The position numbers and the translations under genes were made by a program. A DNA stretch of 64,000 nucleotides from Paraescarpia echinospica (taxonomy: Eukaryota > Annelida > Polychaeta > Sabellida > Siboglinidae), in contig CM034539.1 of assembly GCA_020002185.1 (NCBI GenBank), forward strand, positions 3,586,108 to 3,650,107. The letters are read 5' to 3'. Below the pieces are notes generated by a model. The model saw only the letters and a program-made list of their open reading frames with translations, had not been told where the DNA came from and made no database searches. Positions 1 through 13,053 of the stretch are shown piece after piece; the stretch's first letter is position 1, and each line of letters starts with the position of its first letter.

Positions 1-823
1 TGCTAACGACATTAGTAAAAAAACATAACACAGCCCAAATCGTGGTATATCTGTCCGTTCTGTAACATATTTCATGGGAAACTATAGTGAAACGGCATAG
101 TGCTAAGGATTAATTTGTGGTGGTTAGATATTATGGACCCACCCAAAACATGTGTTAAAATTATGATCAAACACTGAAAACATGTTATTCAAGGAAGCGG
201 TAAAACAAGTTGGTTCTTTTGCACTATACAATCCCATTAAAATGTAGTAAAATTGCATAAACGGGCCAATGAGGGGTTGGAAATATATCCTTTGGAAAAA
301 TTACGAGAGGAATACCGATCACTCGCTGTATATTCCTTATTAATTTCAATAAACTCAATATATGGCTAATTATTGATAAATTTGCATTATCTCTTCTTCG
401 GTAGAGGTGTGGATAACACTTCCGGGATATTGTGTTTATGGAAATATTAAATGTCGTCTTTCTCTAGCACACATGTTTGACGGAGTGAATCTTAGAATGG
501 AGACTCCAAGCTTAGTCGGTCACTAGAACGAATAGTCGAATATTAATATAGTATAGTATTGGATTTACGAATAATAATTAACTAGCTTACATCCAATGGC
601 GGGACAAAGAATCGTGGGCCAATCAGGGAAAAACTGACAACTCAATTTGTCTACTAAAAAAATTAAATCACTCACAATAATACCGTCTAGATTGAGAAGA
701 GAGGCTACTGACTTAAGGAAGCGAATGAACATAGAAAGAGGGAAATGAACCTAGTAGCCTCAGTGGAGATCGACTTACAATGATCCGGTTTAATATATAT
801 ATAATAGTATATTCACAAACCAG
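1..823. other. AT-rich sequence, no gene seen
   Basis: No exon, RNA gene or repeat family was recognised here. It lies upstream of the chitin-binding exon and may be intron or intergenic DNA of that gene. Confidence 0.5.
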
Positions 824-1017
824 CAACAGTGATTGCTTTACTTCCTGTGGCGGCCTCGCCAGTGGGGACTACCAGTCGTGCACCAGCTGTCACATGTGCG
901 TGACGTGCAGCAACGGAATCAAGCACAAAGACCGTCGGTGCCCGGCGAGACTTGTTTGGGACGACAACAAGAAGAGATCTGGATGGAAGAGTGCGACCTG
1001 CCCACCGGCGAAACAAA
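824..1017 (+). CDS. exon encoding a CBM14 (peritrophin-A) chitin-binding domain
   Basis: The reading frame gives a cysteine-rich module with the order C..GDYQSC...C..C.NG....RRCP..LVWDD.KKR.GW....C, the familiar layout of carbohydrate-binding module 14 (peritrophin-A), which binds chitin in secreted cuticle, shell or gut-lining proteins. The cysteine that normally follows KKR (KKRCxW) is a serine here (KKRSGW), and an extra cysteine appears where an aromatic usually sits (CHMCVTC). A disulphide may therefore be lost or rewired, or the exon may be decaying. Acceptor and donor positions are uncertain: CAG at 821-823 and GT at 1018 are the best candidates, and the frame otherwise stops at about 1035. 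It is the first visible exon of a plus-strand gene that probably continues to 6,221. Confidence 0.6.
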
Positions 1018-1129
1018 GTACGCGAGTTATGCAATAGTTGGTATACCTTTACCACTTGCAAGCAGCTGTAATTGAACGAGACTGTTGTGGAGTAACACAT
1101 GTTCTCGTACATGAAAAAGCACGCACGCA

Positions 1130-1273
1130 TTCACGCACACACACACACACGGACACGGACACACTCACGCAAACACACACAAACTAGCATGCCATTATTC
1201 TAACAGAATTGACCGATGTTTGTTATAGGTGACTGCTACGACGACTGTGCCATGCGCGCGAGCGCGCGCGAGC

Positions 1274-1315
<42 letters not shown>

Positions 1316-1370
1316 GTGTGCGTCCGTGTGTATGTGTGTGTGCGTGTGTGTGTCCGTGTGTGTGTCTGTT
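1130..1370. repeat. two simple repeats: (AC)n and (GT)n
   Basis: There is an AC-rich run at about 1,136-1,170 and a (GT)n run at about 1,275-1,365. All open frames through them are low-complexity artefacts. Confidence 0.95.
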
Positions 1371-1396
1371 TTTTCATGGATATTTCCTTGTGTCAG

Positions 1397-1526
1397 ACGG
1401 TGTTTTCTATATGAACCTGGAGGAGAAGGACCTTGGTGCAGACTACATCGACGGTACAACATGGCAGATTCTGCCGGGATTCCCCGGGGCGGGTATCCCC
1501 GCCCCTAAAGCGACTGGGATGTTGAC
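1397..1526 (+). CDS. probable second exon of the CBM14-type gene
   Basis: A pyrimidine-rich acceptor (TTCCTTGTGTCAG) precedes an open frame reading [18 protein letters not shown], then [14 protein letters not shown]. The stretch has normal-looking amino-acid composition and stays open up to an inverted-repeat end at 1,531. I do not recognise the domain. No convincing donor is visible: GTACAA at 1,454 and GTATCC at 1,494 are weak. Joining to the exons at 5,124 and 5,926 is an inference from order, strand and similar composition. A perfect 8-bp stem (GGGGCGGG/CCCGCCCC) lies inside at about 1,485-1,504. Confidence 0.45.
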
Positions 1527-1530
1527 ACGG

Positions 1531-4500
1531 CAGGGCCCGTATTCTCGAACGACTTACGAATTTCTTAGCGCCATTTTTACATAAAAATGACATCAAAAGA
1601 TCGTAAGTTACGATTTTTTCGCAAGTGCTATTCTCGAAACATTTACCATACGAACATTCACAGATATGGCGTATATTTCATCGCAAAGTTACGCCAACGC
1701 AAGAGGTCGCGTAACTTTTTCGTAACTTTTGTGGTATTACTTTCATATGGAGATTTCTCAGTTATTTGCTGTTACAACGTCGCAAAAACACATTGGTAAA
1801 TTGTGTGTGATTCAATGACACTGATGTGTATTTGTCAATTTTTATTGACCGCTGAAATTGCATAAATACCGTCTTTGAGTTTGACTTTGAAAACGGTGCC
1901 GCGCCTACACTGCTAGCCAATGCAAAATTCCACAATAAAAAGTAAATAAGCGGGACCAGCCAACAAACGGGACCGATTAGTAATTCACCGCAGTAATTTA
2001 TAGATTACATAATTACAATTTGTGTAGGCACGTTTAACTACACTTGAAAACACAGTTTCTATTTCAGAAGACCACAGTATTGCAGACATTAATTCGATGG
2101 CTTGAAAATATATATATTAATGTAAAAAAATGTGTAAAAAGGACACTATTTCTTTATATAAACTTATTTCATTTATCATGGCCATGGGACACAGGTTTTG
2201 CCAAATCTATTTGATGTTTCATATGTACATTATGTTAATGTTCCACCACATCTACATAAAAAATTAATAGGTAAGTAAGCTAGGCTGCCACTTTCAGATA
2301 TATATGCTGCTTGAGAAATGCTATATTAAGTGCATCAATATCATGACAACCCGTGATAGATTGCATCATTTATTCAAGCATTAACAATACCATCCAAAAC
2401 AAATATGTAACTATAATAATGTAAATTATAATTATGTATATAAATTAAATATGTATATAAAATTAAATATATATATATATTTGTATATAGATACTATGTA
2501 ACATAACACTTGTAAATATAATATGTGAGTACACCTGTATTGTTGAAATACGTTTGATCTTGAAACAGTGCAAATACACTAAACCTCAGATATAACAATA
2601 TATACACACATGCCGACCTATTTTGTAGGTAGTCATAAATGGAAAATACTGTTGACTATGACAATTACGGGCTGATATAAAACATTACTGTACATTTTTA
2701 GCACATCCTATTTTCCATGTGCCAATAATCCAATTTCTTTTCTCATCAAACCGACTTACCAACAGAAGACATAGCATTTATCTTGACCTTGTAGTTGTTT
2801 TACAAAATGTAACAATTGAATCAGTATAAAGAAGATTGCTAACGTACTGCTTTTACCAGTATATCTTAGTACACCAGGTCATTGATTTTTATATAGTCTC
2901 CAAAGCGAGTGATCTGCATCATAGAAATCCTTTATACACTGTATAATATATTTGGAAAACTAGATACCACTGTTAACAATTAATGCAAACAATGGATATT
3001 AATGAAAAGTATTATAATAATTCCAGATGTCATAGAAAGAAACTATCGGTATAATGAGTTGTTCGTACACAAATTAGTATTTAAGGTATTTGATGTATAA
3101 TTGATGTAATGTGAATTTATGGTGGTCTTTCTGGTGTTCATAGTATGTTCGAATTTCAATGTATCCTTGAGACATCGCAGAGAAGAAATATGCCACATCC
3201 ACACAGAGCTTTGCAGAACATGATGTTAATACAATGAAATGTTGATGTCACTGCAGCACCAATACATGGAGTAGCTCAGGCTACGCATGATTCATAGATT
3301 ATTTAGACACTTTAGATTTTTCTTTTCTGCAGTCTTTTTGGTGCTGCATAATGTCCAGTTGTATCTTTTTGCATCTTTTAATTTCAAGATGCAGCAATCA
3401 TTCCAGTCCATCAATTTTCTGTCTGAAAACACATATGTAGCACCTCGTAAATATGTTATGTTTCATTTTTAAATACAACCGTATTAGACACGCAATATTT
3501 TACTGTGCTACTGGTGATACCTAAAACATATATAATAAATGTAGACATATTATACATAGTTGTACTCTTTTGTGTCCATACAATACACGGGAAAAGTAGA
3601 TACTCCCAGTATTTATAAAATGTTATAACATGTAAAAAAACAAGGCTGTACCAGACAACAACACCACTGATAGAGTACACTACTGTGTATATTGTGTATA
3701 TTTCATCATACCATAACGACATATTGTAACTTATCTTTCATTCCCACTGGTTTTCAGCCTTTGGGTGTGGTATCATGCTTATTTGGTAGATGATGCTGGA
3801 TGTGTGCTGTAAGTACAGAAAATGTCATTGTATTTGTTTTGTAGCAAATGTGTGTATTGCATTGATTTGTTATGTCATTATGCACTGGGTACATGAAATA
3901 CAGTTCTTTGATAATCTTTATTCCTCACTACCTTAGCCCTATACAGACACATCATCTAACATAGTCCATATCCAGGGCCGGATCCAGAGTGGGTAGTCTA
4001 TGGGGGCACAAATTTGAACATTAGTAGTGGGAGTGCATGTATAAATGTCAACAAATTTTATTCTATGACGCTTTGTGCTTAAATACGCATTGGCATAAAA
4101 TAATAAATCCACCAAGAGCTTATACATTTACCGAAAAATCCCCACTTTAATTTCAATTGTATTTAGGCTTAATACGCCAATGTAGCACATAATTAGTTAA
4201 CAAATACATGCCCTAGGCCAAGTACTAGGAGCCTGCTAAATGAATATTTAACACAACTGCACAGCCGCAAGTCACTACTATGTTAAACCATCTACTCACT
4301 ACATTACAAGTTATAACAAACCACAAATCCTGATCTGGAACTGGAAGACATATGCCTCCTTTGTCACGCCCCTTGTTTCAAGTTACGTCTTATGTCATGA
4401 AGTTACAACTTTGAAGTTTGAGTTTGATTGACTTATTAAGTTAGTGACAGACTAGCGTCATGCCATGGTCATGGAATGTGCGCTAATAGAGCGATAGAAA

Positions 4501-5123
4501 CACCGAGTGATCAAACTAAGTCTCACCTTCACCGGCGCGTCGTCTGAATAGTAATCGACATCATATACATACGCAGGTGGTGTCTTCTAACTGTATTATG
4601 TAACAGTGTAGTGAGGATACGTAGACAAAGCGTCAAATTCCTAATTCTGTAATGTAAACATTGACTGACTTGGCTTGGCCTTGGCGTTAATTCTTCCCCT
4701 TGCTTGCGTTTTGTGTCTGTCATTTCCGTTCAAATGCTTCGCTGGCGTTAAGCCCATTAATTATTACCTATGCATCAGCATATCTCAATGGCAATGCTAC
4801 ATTATGTTTTGCATATTAGCTATATTGATTAGTCACCAGGTTCCCTTGAACATTTGTGTACGTTATTCTTTTTCATTTACCGCCAGGAACGCATGAGCAG
4901 CGTTAAAACGGTAAAACATAGCAAAACGTCAGTGACCGTATCCGTTGCAACGCAAGCAAACCCTCGCGAGATTTTCGTACGCAAGTTCCGAATTTCTTAG
5001 CTGCGAAAATTCATAAACGTTTCGAGAATACCATCTCGCGAAATTTCGCAGCTAAGAAATAATCCGCCAGATTTGCTCAACTTCTTACGTACGAAATCTG
5101 TTTCTTCGAGAATACGGGCCCTG
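1531..5123. mobile_element. segment bracketed by a 19-bp inverted repeat; possible DNA transposon or two MITE ends
   Basis: CAGGGCCCGTATTCTCGAA at 1,531-1,549 recurs exactly as its reverse complement at 5,105-5,123. Related TATTCTCGAAAC and TTTCTTAGC words occur just inside both ends. Both ends touch coding-looking sequence. No target-site duplication is visible in the flanks (TTGACACGG versus TCTTCTACA), so this may be two independent MITE copies and not one 3.6-kb element. The interior is AT-rich and I recognised no transposase. Confidence 0.4.
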
Positions 5124-5240
5124 TCTTCTACAAATTCACGCCACCTGCTTGTCTCAAGACCCTCCGCTTCCAGATCACCATCAACTCCAGCGAGGATTTG
5201 TTTGCGTTTGGCGTAACTGATGACGATGACATCTCACAGC
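5124..5240 (+). CDS. internal exon of the plus-strand secreted-protein gene
   Basis: The frame reads FYKFTPPACLKTLRFQ then ITINSSEDLFAFGVTDDDD and ends at a strong donor (CAGC|GTAAGTAT, GT at 5,241) in phase 1. The next exon at 5,926 begins with the two bases that complete the codon, so the pair joins cleanly. The 5' edge is unclear: the exon starts immediately after the inverted-repeat end at 5,123, or it includes repeat sequence from the AG at 5,109-5,110. The domain is not recognised. Confidence 0.55.
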
Positions 5241-5925
5241 GTAAGTATACACAGAGTCGCCATACGTATTTAGTTAGAATAGAAAAGTACACATTCGTTT
5301 AAACAATCACAAGTTAAAGTAATTATTTCTTTGATAATTTCTAAATGAAAACAGGCAACAAAAAAGGTGAATGCAAGAAGCATAGAAACTTCTCCTGAAA
5401 TGTTACAATAATGTGTATACACCAGTGATCTTCGTCTGTTGTACGGTGAGATGAGAACGTATTATAAAGACCAAGTGTTGAGTAGTGTTATGGAACAATC
5501 ACACTTACAATCATTTCTTTAAGAAAATAATAACAGCAGCCATACCAGTTAAATAGAATTTCAGTTGTGTTTAAAGTATATGAAAAATGTTGGACAGTCC
5601 GATACTTTCTTTTGATCGGCAATGCAAATGTGTTGTTGAATGTTAAGACATGACAACTGGTCGTAATCCTACACCAATGTGTGCTGTCATTACATATTAA
5701 ACTAAATCTGATTCTAGACGTGTAAATAAGTTAAGGTAATAAAAAGGTAAATATTATAAATATGACAATAATTTTATGTGTTGATCATGCTTCAACAAAT
5801 GTTAATAAATGATACATGATATACTGTATAAGAGGTTTCGTGTGTAGAAATTAATTAAATCATTCATTATTTAATTGACTTTTTAATATGAATGTCGAAC
5901 GCAATGCCTGTTTGCCTCGTTTCAG

Positions 5926-6221
5926 GGAAGGGAGGTCGTACTCATCTCATGGCCTTAAGTAGCGACCCTTATCTAATAATCGACAATAGCGCGTCGGGGG
6001 CTGCGCTGAACTTTGACTTGTTTACGTACCCCATGTGTGCGCAAATCACCTCCGGTGTCGTCTCGTATTCCTTCAGTCAGGCGGTCGGCTACAATGTTAT
6101 TGGAGACAGGTTCTTCAAGCGAATGTCTTCAGTTCCGTTCTTCTTCTCTGTGAACGTTGATCCATTCTTTATGGATCCTTGCGCTGGAGTCTGTTCTCTC
6201 AAAGTTGCCAGGTCTTGTTAG
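5926..6221 (+). CDS. terminal exon of the plus-strand secreted-protein gene
   Basis: A textbook acceptor (TTTGCCTCGTTTCAG, AG at 5,924-5,925) opens a frame that runs 98 codons to TAG at 6,219-6,221. It contains KGGRTHLMALSSDPYLIID, then a segment rich in aromatics and serines, and ends in a cysteine-containing tail (DPCAGVCSLKVARSC). Phase agrees with the 5,240 donor across a 685-bp intron. No family is recognised. With the upstream CBM14 exon, the simplest reading is the C-terminal half of a secreted, chitin-associated extracellular protein, which is inference only. Confidence 0.6.
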
Positions 6222-6869
6222 AAAACACCGGTGTCAGTGACGTCACTATCGGCGAATATTTAAAGCAAGGTTTTATGTTCCGATACCGGGAATCAGCCTA
6301 GGGTGGTAATTAAATTGAGTGTTTCGTTTACAATTTGAATATTTTGTGGTTGAAATATTAAAATTGCGAACACTGTTTGGTGCTTATTAAGCATAGGCTG
6401 GCGAGCATTATACGTTCAACATATTTATTATAATATTAAGAAGGTTATACATTAAAACAACGAGGAACAGACATACTCAGTTTAATGGTAGAAAACAAGT
6501 TGATCTCTACAGGGCAGGACGTATGCTTAATTCATGGAACAGAACATAACAACTGCACCTCGTGTCGGATGTTAGCAATTCCTTTCATCTTCTGAGTCTC
6601 TATAAAAATATACTCATGTCAGTAGCATATTTCTGTTTACATTGTTGGGGGATTTTGTGTTTGAACTGAAGCTTACGTACTCCAAACTCGTTACCAATAA
6701 TTGTCGACGATATAAACACGTAACATTGTTATTTTTTACTTGCGAAGCCAGCGTTATATTTAGAAAGCATAACTGAATTAAATATAATACTATTATCGGT
6801 CTTCAATGTGAACTGTAAAGTTCACATTGAAGACAGTTGATTCTGGAGGCGGGTGGTTGAAGCCAGCAT
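6222..6869. other. non-coding, nothing recognised
   Basis: This follows the terminal exon. A perfect CRE-like palindrome (TGACGTCA) at about 6,238 is the only notable word. A short inverted repeat (TGTGAACT / AGTTCACA) lies at about 6,805-6,830. Confidence 0.5.
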
Positions 6870-7491
6870 AGTTCGAGCACACGTGCACGTGGACATGCAC
6901 GCACATGCACACAAACGCACACACGAACCCACGCCCGCACGCACGCACGTTCGCACGCTCGCACGCTCTCACGCACGCACGCATGCATACAAACTGTCAC
7001 ACACGAACGCACTCACACAAACACTCACCCACAAGCGCACGCACGCACACACATACTCTAGCACATACACAAACACTCACACACGAACGCACGCACACAC
7101 ACCTACACACACACACACTCACATATACACAGACTCACTCACCAACACACACGCTCGCACGCTCGCACGCTCGCAAGCACGCACGCATGCATACAAACTG
7201 TCACACACGAACGCACTCACACAAACACTCACCCACAAGCGCACGCACGGACACACATACTCTAGCACATACACAAACACTCACACACGAACGCACGCAC
7301 GCACACACATATACACACGCACGTAAGCAAGCACACATACACACACGCACACGCACGCACAGACACACACGCACGCACGCACGCACACGCACATACACAC
7401 ACACACACTCACACATACACACACTCACACACCAACACACACACATACACACACTCATACGCACAATCCCCAAAAAAAACCACATACACAC

Positions 7492-7531
<40 letters not shown>

Positions 7532-7557
7532 ACACACACACACACACTCGCCTCTCA
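6870..7557. repeat. CA-rich satellite with an internal ~200-bp duplication
   Basis: The sequence is almost entirely alternating CA/CG words. A longer block (CGCACGCATGCATACAAACTGTCACACACGAACGC and what follows) occurs at about 6,975 and again at about 7,180, so the microsatellite has also undergone a higher-order duplication. Apparent His/Thr or Cys/Val proteins here are artefacts. Confidence 0.9.
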
Positions 7558-7860
7558 GAACCTATGAAATGTAGTCAGTGGTAAAGGGACATGTTTCGTT
7601 CGTTGTTTATCGTAAAATCATATTATGCATCGTAAACTATGTCTCGTATAACCTACTGACCCCGTAAATGTGCTTTAAAGACGCAGAAACAAACGTAGAA
7701 TTCAACAGTCTCCGCACTGAATGAGTCGCCATCTGGTGGATTCCTACGAAGAAGTTAACTCCGGGAGCTGCCACCTATCGACTAACGCAGGTAATGGACC
7801 TACGCTCTGGCTATTCGCACACAAGGTCTACAAATAATGGATATCTAGATACTAGAAACA

Positions 7861-8228
7861 GGGGTGAGACCACATTAAGGATTCGTCCGCCGTTAGCCAC
7901 CGAAAGAGTGCCCTTGAAAATACCGTTTTGGTGTGAGGTGTGAATTTTTTTCGAGCACTTTGACATGGGACATATTCGCACAGTGGCTATTTTGCAGAAC
8001 GCACCAATATTTCAAAATCCGTCACCAGATCGGGGCGAAATTGAGGGGTATCAGGTTTGAGTGGATTTTTTTCTGAAAAATTATATATGATAATTTTCCA
8101 CAGCACTTTTGTCAATGGCGGTTAAATATGCTGTGAAATTTTCAAGAACAATTTAGTAAAAAATTGGCAGGAAATTAAGGAAACGTTATAAAGGCCGCCC
8201 ATGTAAAATCTAAATGTGGTCTTACCCC
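7861..8228. mobile_element. MITE-like element with ~19-bp inverted ends
   Basis: The left end GGGGTGAGACCACATTAAGG matches the reverse complement of the right end CTAAATGTGGTCTTACCCC. The word TAGAAACA lies directly left of the element and again 4 bases right of it, a possible 8-bp target duplication. No open frame is present. A second diverged copy lies at 10,181. Confidence 0.55.
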
Positions 8229-11200
8229 AAATTAGAAACACGGCCCGTTATACCACAAAAACCGGCAAAATGTGATTTCAACGACGGGTGATGGTTTTTC
8301 GGCTGCATTTGGAAGTTGATGTTGACCAGAATACTTTGCAGCTATTGCATATTATTAGTATTACATCTAAAAGAGGTTTTAAAAGTCATTAATAAGCCAT
8401 TTATTAGGTGATATGCATGGAAAATAAAGTTATAATTTAGGTGGTGTGAAGGTTAAAAACTACATTTCAAGCATGTTCTATTACACTGAGTACTACGAAA
8501 GCTTGTGTAAAAAGTGCATAACTCTGCATCATGTGCGACAATATTGACATATTTCCATTAGGATGAATTTCGCTTCAGTTATATCATTTACATTTTTGTA
8601 AGCGACACGACATCTATAAATGCATGTTTCTTAACTGCAATACTAACGTGAGTGTTTCTTCTGTTCCAAGTTGTCCTTCCTAATTATATGGCACTTATAT
8701 ATATGATACTTGGATCGCACAATAAGCAATAGTGGGCAAGCTGGGAACATTTTGATTCCACCCCCTTCCGAAACGCAGCCCTAATTTTTAGGGAAATGTT
8801 GGCCACCATAGGAAGCAGGTTGTCCACACACTTCTACCAATCAGGCATCTAGCACATGTTTTGTTTACAGTAACATCGATACACTAACTGAAACAACAAG
8901 AACAATTGAGAATCTACATAAATATACCCAGAATGTGACAGAGAATATCATGGCAGTGTGCGACTCTCCAAATATGCAGAGACCGCAATGATCCGAATTA
9001 GTTCATTTTCGCCATAACAATTAAAACTGGTCATATAAAAGAAATGTCATATGTTGAAATTGTGTACATGGACTTGCATGCTATTATTGTTGACGGTCAT
9101 GTCCTTTTCAGCTGTAACATAGCCGAATTATACCAAAGTTTGCACAAGGCAAGGCAGCTGAAACTAATTGTAGGGTTACGTCAACTACTCTGACAAATAG
9201 CTGGTTTTATCACTGTTATTTTGAACGTTATATCCGTATATTTAACATCGAAAATGTTTTAGTACCCTTGTAAGAAGTTTGTGATTTTTGAATACAACAT
9301 GATTAGGACAATGGATTCGTTGATGTACTTGCAAAGATACTGGATGCCACAACTGTCAGCTACCTTTATCACGTGTCTTGGATGTCCCTGTCAAACGTTT
9401 GTTTCTTTCTGAAATTAACTATTTTGTCAGCAGTATCTCTTGTTTCCAATAATGTGTGTACATCAGCGAAATATATAGTGGCCAAGTAATTGACGTGTGG
9501 CGATGTTTGGACACATGACAATTTGTGTGACGCAAGATATATGTTCTACTGGGCATCCCATTTTTGGTTTCATGATGTACTATGTATATACGTAAATTTA
9601 TATCGAGCATTTTAGCGCGTTATCTACATTATAATTGCAGTTATTGTCAAAGGACGCCTTTGTGCCTTTCGATATTGTGAGTATTGTTGAAATGCCTGGC
9701 TTGTGCTCTTGATACCTACTGGTGTCGTACACGAGTGACACACAGTTCAAGATTGCATGATATTATTTAGCACAGTTTGTGGGCATTACGTTATACCACA
9801 ATTCGCATGTCCAATAAGATGCTGCTTAAAATAATGAGTTTGTGTATTGTTTTGTAACATTTTATAAAAAATAAAAAATATAGGTTTCGTTAATATTTTA
9901 TATATTTTACTCCCATATCGGTTAGGTACTGTGTTGGCCTGTATGTTGTGCTCTGTACCATTCATATCAGACAAACGTCGTATGTGGAATAAGGTACCAA
10001 ATAAGTATGTTTAAACCAACTCAAGGCGCTGTTTAGCTTGGAGGTGTGCACAGTTTGATGACGCATATTTTAATTGTTATTGTAAATTTCACTTTGTGGT
10101 AAATCTATTTATATGTATAGCCTGATATAAATCTAGCTTTCGTGAAGATTTGCAAGATTCAGGAGATATATTTGGGGTACATTAAGACCACATTAAGGAT
10201 TCGTCCGCCATTACCAACAGAAAGAGTGCCCTTGAAAATACCATTTTGGTGTGACATGTGAATTTTTTTGAACACTTTGACATGGGACATGTTGGTCCCG
10301 TAAGTACTGATTGTACTACAGCATTAGATCTTTCAAGAGGTAACAGTAAGTATACGCTAGTCGTTCGCGAATTCGCACAGTGGCTTTACAGAGCGCTCTA
10401 CGAACAGCCTCGCCTTTAAACGTCCCTGATCTGATGCCAGAATGATATGTTGTCTATCTGTTACAATCTTTTGCTCTATAGATAACATTGGTATTATCAA
10501 AAATAGATAAGCGAGCGAAAAATGTGCAGTGTAATAACGATAGATTCAACAATGTATTGTGTAAAATACTGCACACAGAATATTTTCCAGGCAAGAAGAT
10601 TGCCTAGCAGATGCATACAAAACAACGGCATTGTTATTAAAGTGAAACACTAATGCTGTTTTTGAGTACCGCCATTAGAATGAAAGTTATGAATGAACAT
10701 CTGTAACGCAATCAACTCTAAAATAAGAACATTTTATTGTTGTCGTGTCCATGCAGTTGCAGGCGTTATTTATATACACACTGTGGAAGTGTTTTATTTC
10801 AATAACATACCAGTCTGTTCTACAGAAGGCGTAGACTGATTGGTTGCTTTATCCACTGGGCCTACCACTTCGTATATTTGGTGTCGACCATCTTCGTTGC
10901 AGTGCTCCTTGGTATCCAGCAGCCTTGGCGCTGCATTTGACAGTTAAACGTTTTTTTTGACAGAAAAATTGAATATGTCATGTCGCTTTCAACATTTAAA
11001 TCAACCGGTGAATTAAATGCTAAATGCTTTCAATTGCATTTTGATGTGTATTCCATCATAAAGACCAGATAAAGTTTTCAAATTTACGTGATTATGACGT
11101 CACACTGACTTCAAGTATAACTCAGTTGGTGTAGTATATACACTGCAATCGGGATGAGTCTGGTTTGGTCTAGTCTGGTCGGAAAAATGCCAATGTATTC

Positions 11201-12082
11201 CGGCATTAAGTAGACACACAAAACATAAATAACTTTCTTTGCGACGTACCCAACTGATGACGTCATGGGCCAGTTTCATGTAGTGTTCTTAAAAACACGT
11301 ATATACTTAGCGTCACATGGTTGCATAAACTCATGTCCGCTTATTACAACACGTGTCATTTACTAAGACAATCATCTTGGCGTTATATGAACGGTCTTAG
11401 CCGCTTCATGAAACCGGCCCCAAGTCCATAGCGGCCGCTATAATATCGAAAGTACGTCTCATGAAACCGACACGTGGGTGGTGAAACACTATATTATCGC
11501 ATGTGATACTATTCAAGCCCTTATGTAAGCCTACAGACCGTACGGTTAGGTTTTTATGATGTTTTTAAACCTAATTTAGGAATTACCAACGGAGACATTG
11601 GAGCGTTAGCAAATATTGTGCGCGAGCATAGGAGGTTGATTTGTGACCACAGAGGGCTTAGCGAATAACGACAGGTAAAACACAAAATTAATAGGCATAG
11701 TTTATTGCACAATAGTAGTTTACAAAACTTATAAAAACACGCAATAATGCCTAACTAATGCTTTAGAATTAAAATTGTAAATGTTTATTTAAATAGTGTA
11801 TGTCTGCATACACACGAGCATCATCGTTCTCATCGTTGTTAGGGCCAATTTAAGAAGTAATATATATATATATATATAATATCCTACCATTGTATATTGT
11901 AAAAAAAGTATGCGGTCTGAGTATTCTACATAAACATAGCCCCTATACACTGTATGGGAACGAATCCTAGCGTGGTGTGATAATTACGTGCACACGTTCC
12001 AGGTAGCACAACAATCTCCAGGAACAAAACACCCAGTAGCCCTTAGGATATAATATAATATAGAGAAATAGCCAGTCCTTAC
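8229..12082. other. long non-coding stretch downstream of SLC5A7
   Basis: No exon was recognised on either strand. It contains the partial MITE copy at 10,181-10,395 and a short (TA)n run near 11,862-11,880. Confidence 0.5.
10181..10395. repeat. partial copy of the 7,861 MITE-like family
   Basis: It shares GACCACATTAAGGATTCGTC, AGAGTGCCCTTGAAAATACC, CTTTGACATGGGACAT and ATTCGCACAGTGGCT in the same order as 7,861-7,992. The matching right end is not present. Confidence 0.65.
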
Positions 12083-12160
12083 AGTTCAAACAGCTTTACA
12101 CTTTGCTCCCTGAGAGACCTGATCAAACGACCACCATGTCGCCTTCTCTGGGACATATAA
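12083..12160. repeat. dispersed repeat, copy 1 (diverged)
   Basis: It shares the pattern ACTTTGCTCCCTGAGAGACCTG..CGACCACCATG.CG..TTCTCTGGGA with copies at 13,064 and 22,222. Three copies of one interspersed family lie within and beside the SLC5A7 gene. Confidence 0.5.
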
Positions 12161-12519
12161 CATCAGGTTTATACAGCGTCAAACAAGTAGCATGACACCG
12201 TCAACATTATCCCAGCTTTAGATTTTCTAGCTTTTGTTTTGGCTATGGTTATTAATTATTCGTTATAATTATGCTAGAACCGGTCCGTTGATAGTTCAGT
12301 AAGTGTGGCCGTTCGTTCGTCAGCGCGTCGGTGTGTATTATGACACGCATGCAGGCAGGCACGCACACACAGCTAAATGCAACATTTAAAAACCTGCATG
12401 CAAATCGCTCTGCGATGTTTTGTGTTACGTAGAGCAACAAAGCGAATTGATGTGCCACAATGTTAAAACCACAGTTAAACGATACATATCTCATTCCTCT
12501 TAATTATTCTTGCGGAGCT

Positions 12520-13053
12520 TCATAACTGCGTAATATTATCATGGCGTTCACTGAATGCCAAGTTCTGCCCTCCGCCCGTCTCCATCGCCTTGTTCACAAC
12601 CTTTCTGTCGTCGTCATCGCGATTGAATCCATACATAATGTCGGCTCCGAGCGGCAGACAGTCGTAGTAGAACAAGGCGTGGGCGATTTGCGACGCCACG
12701 ATGATGGACACGAGACATATGAGCATCGACAGTGTCTTGAACGGGAACAGCTGGTAGCCCGACTCGGCGTCGTACCACGGATACTTGATCAACGGCGGAA
12801 GGCCCAGCAGCGGTTCTCCGCCCGTCAGTCGGAAGAACATGCCGGTGACAAAGCCGCACAGCGAGCCGTAGGAGTTGGATGATTGGATGTAGACGACACA
12901 GAAGAGTTGCGGGAAGAGGATGACGTAGACGAGGTCAGCGCAGAGGTACCACAGGCCATAGATCGAGTGGACAATTATGGCGAGAGCCGTCGCCCCGGCT
13001 CCAACCAGGAGGATGGAGACTCGCAGCACCCACAGGATCTCTGTCTCAGACGC
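12520..13053 (-). CDS. SLC5A7: SLC5A7 exon 8, C-terminal
   Basis: TTATCTTGCAG precedes [20 protein letters not shown]. Conserved elements follow: [49 protein letters not shown] and FPFKTLSML. The cytoplasmic tail of about 35 residues starts with an acidic NRDDDDRK and ends NITQL before TGA at 12,522-12,520. The tail is shorter than in vertebrate CHT1. Confidence 0.94.
   Translation of the reverse strand, partial: ASETEILWVLRVSILLVGAGATALAIIVHSIYGLWYLCADLVYVILFPQLFCVVYIQSSNSYGSLCGFVTGMFFRLTGGEPLLGLPPLIKYPWYDAESGYQLFPFKTLSMLICLVSIIVASQIAHALFYYDCLPLGADIMYGFNRDDDDRKVVNKAMETGGGQNLAFSERHDNITQL

Noticed and set aside
3287..3722. Short frames within the 1,531-5,123 interval as a transposase or Myb-like protein
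   Set aside because: A faint basic helical pattern on the minus strand is interrupted by stops and no catalytic motif is visible.
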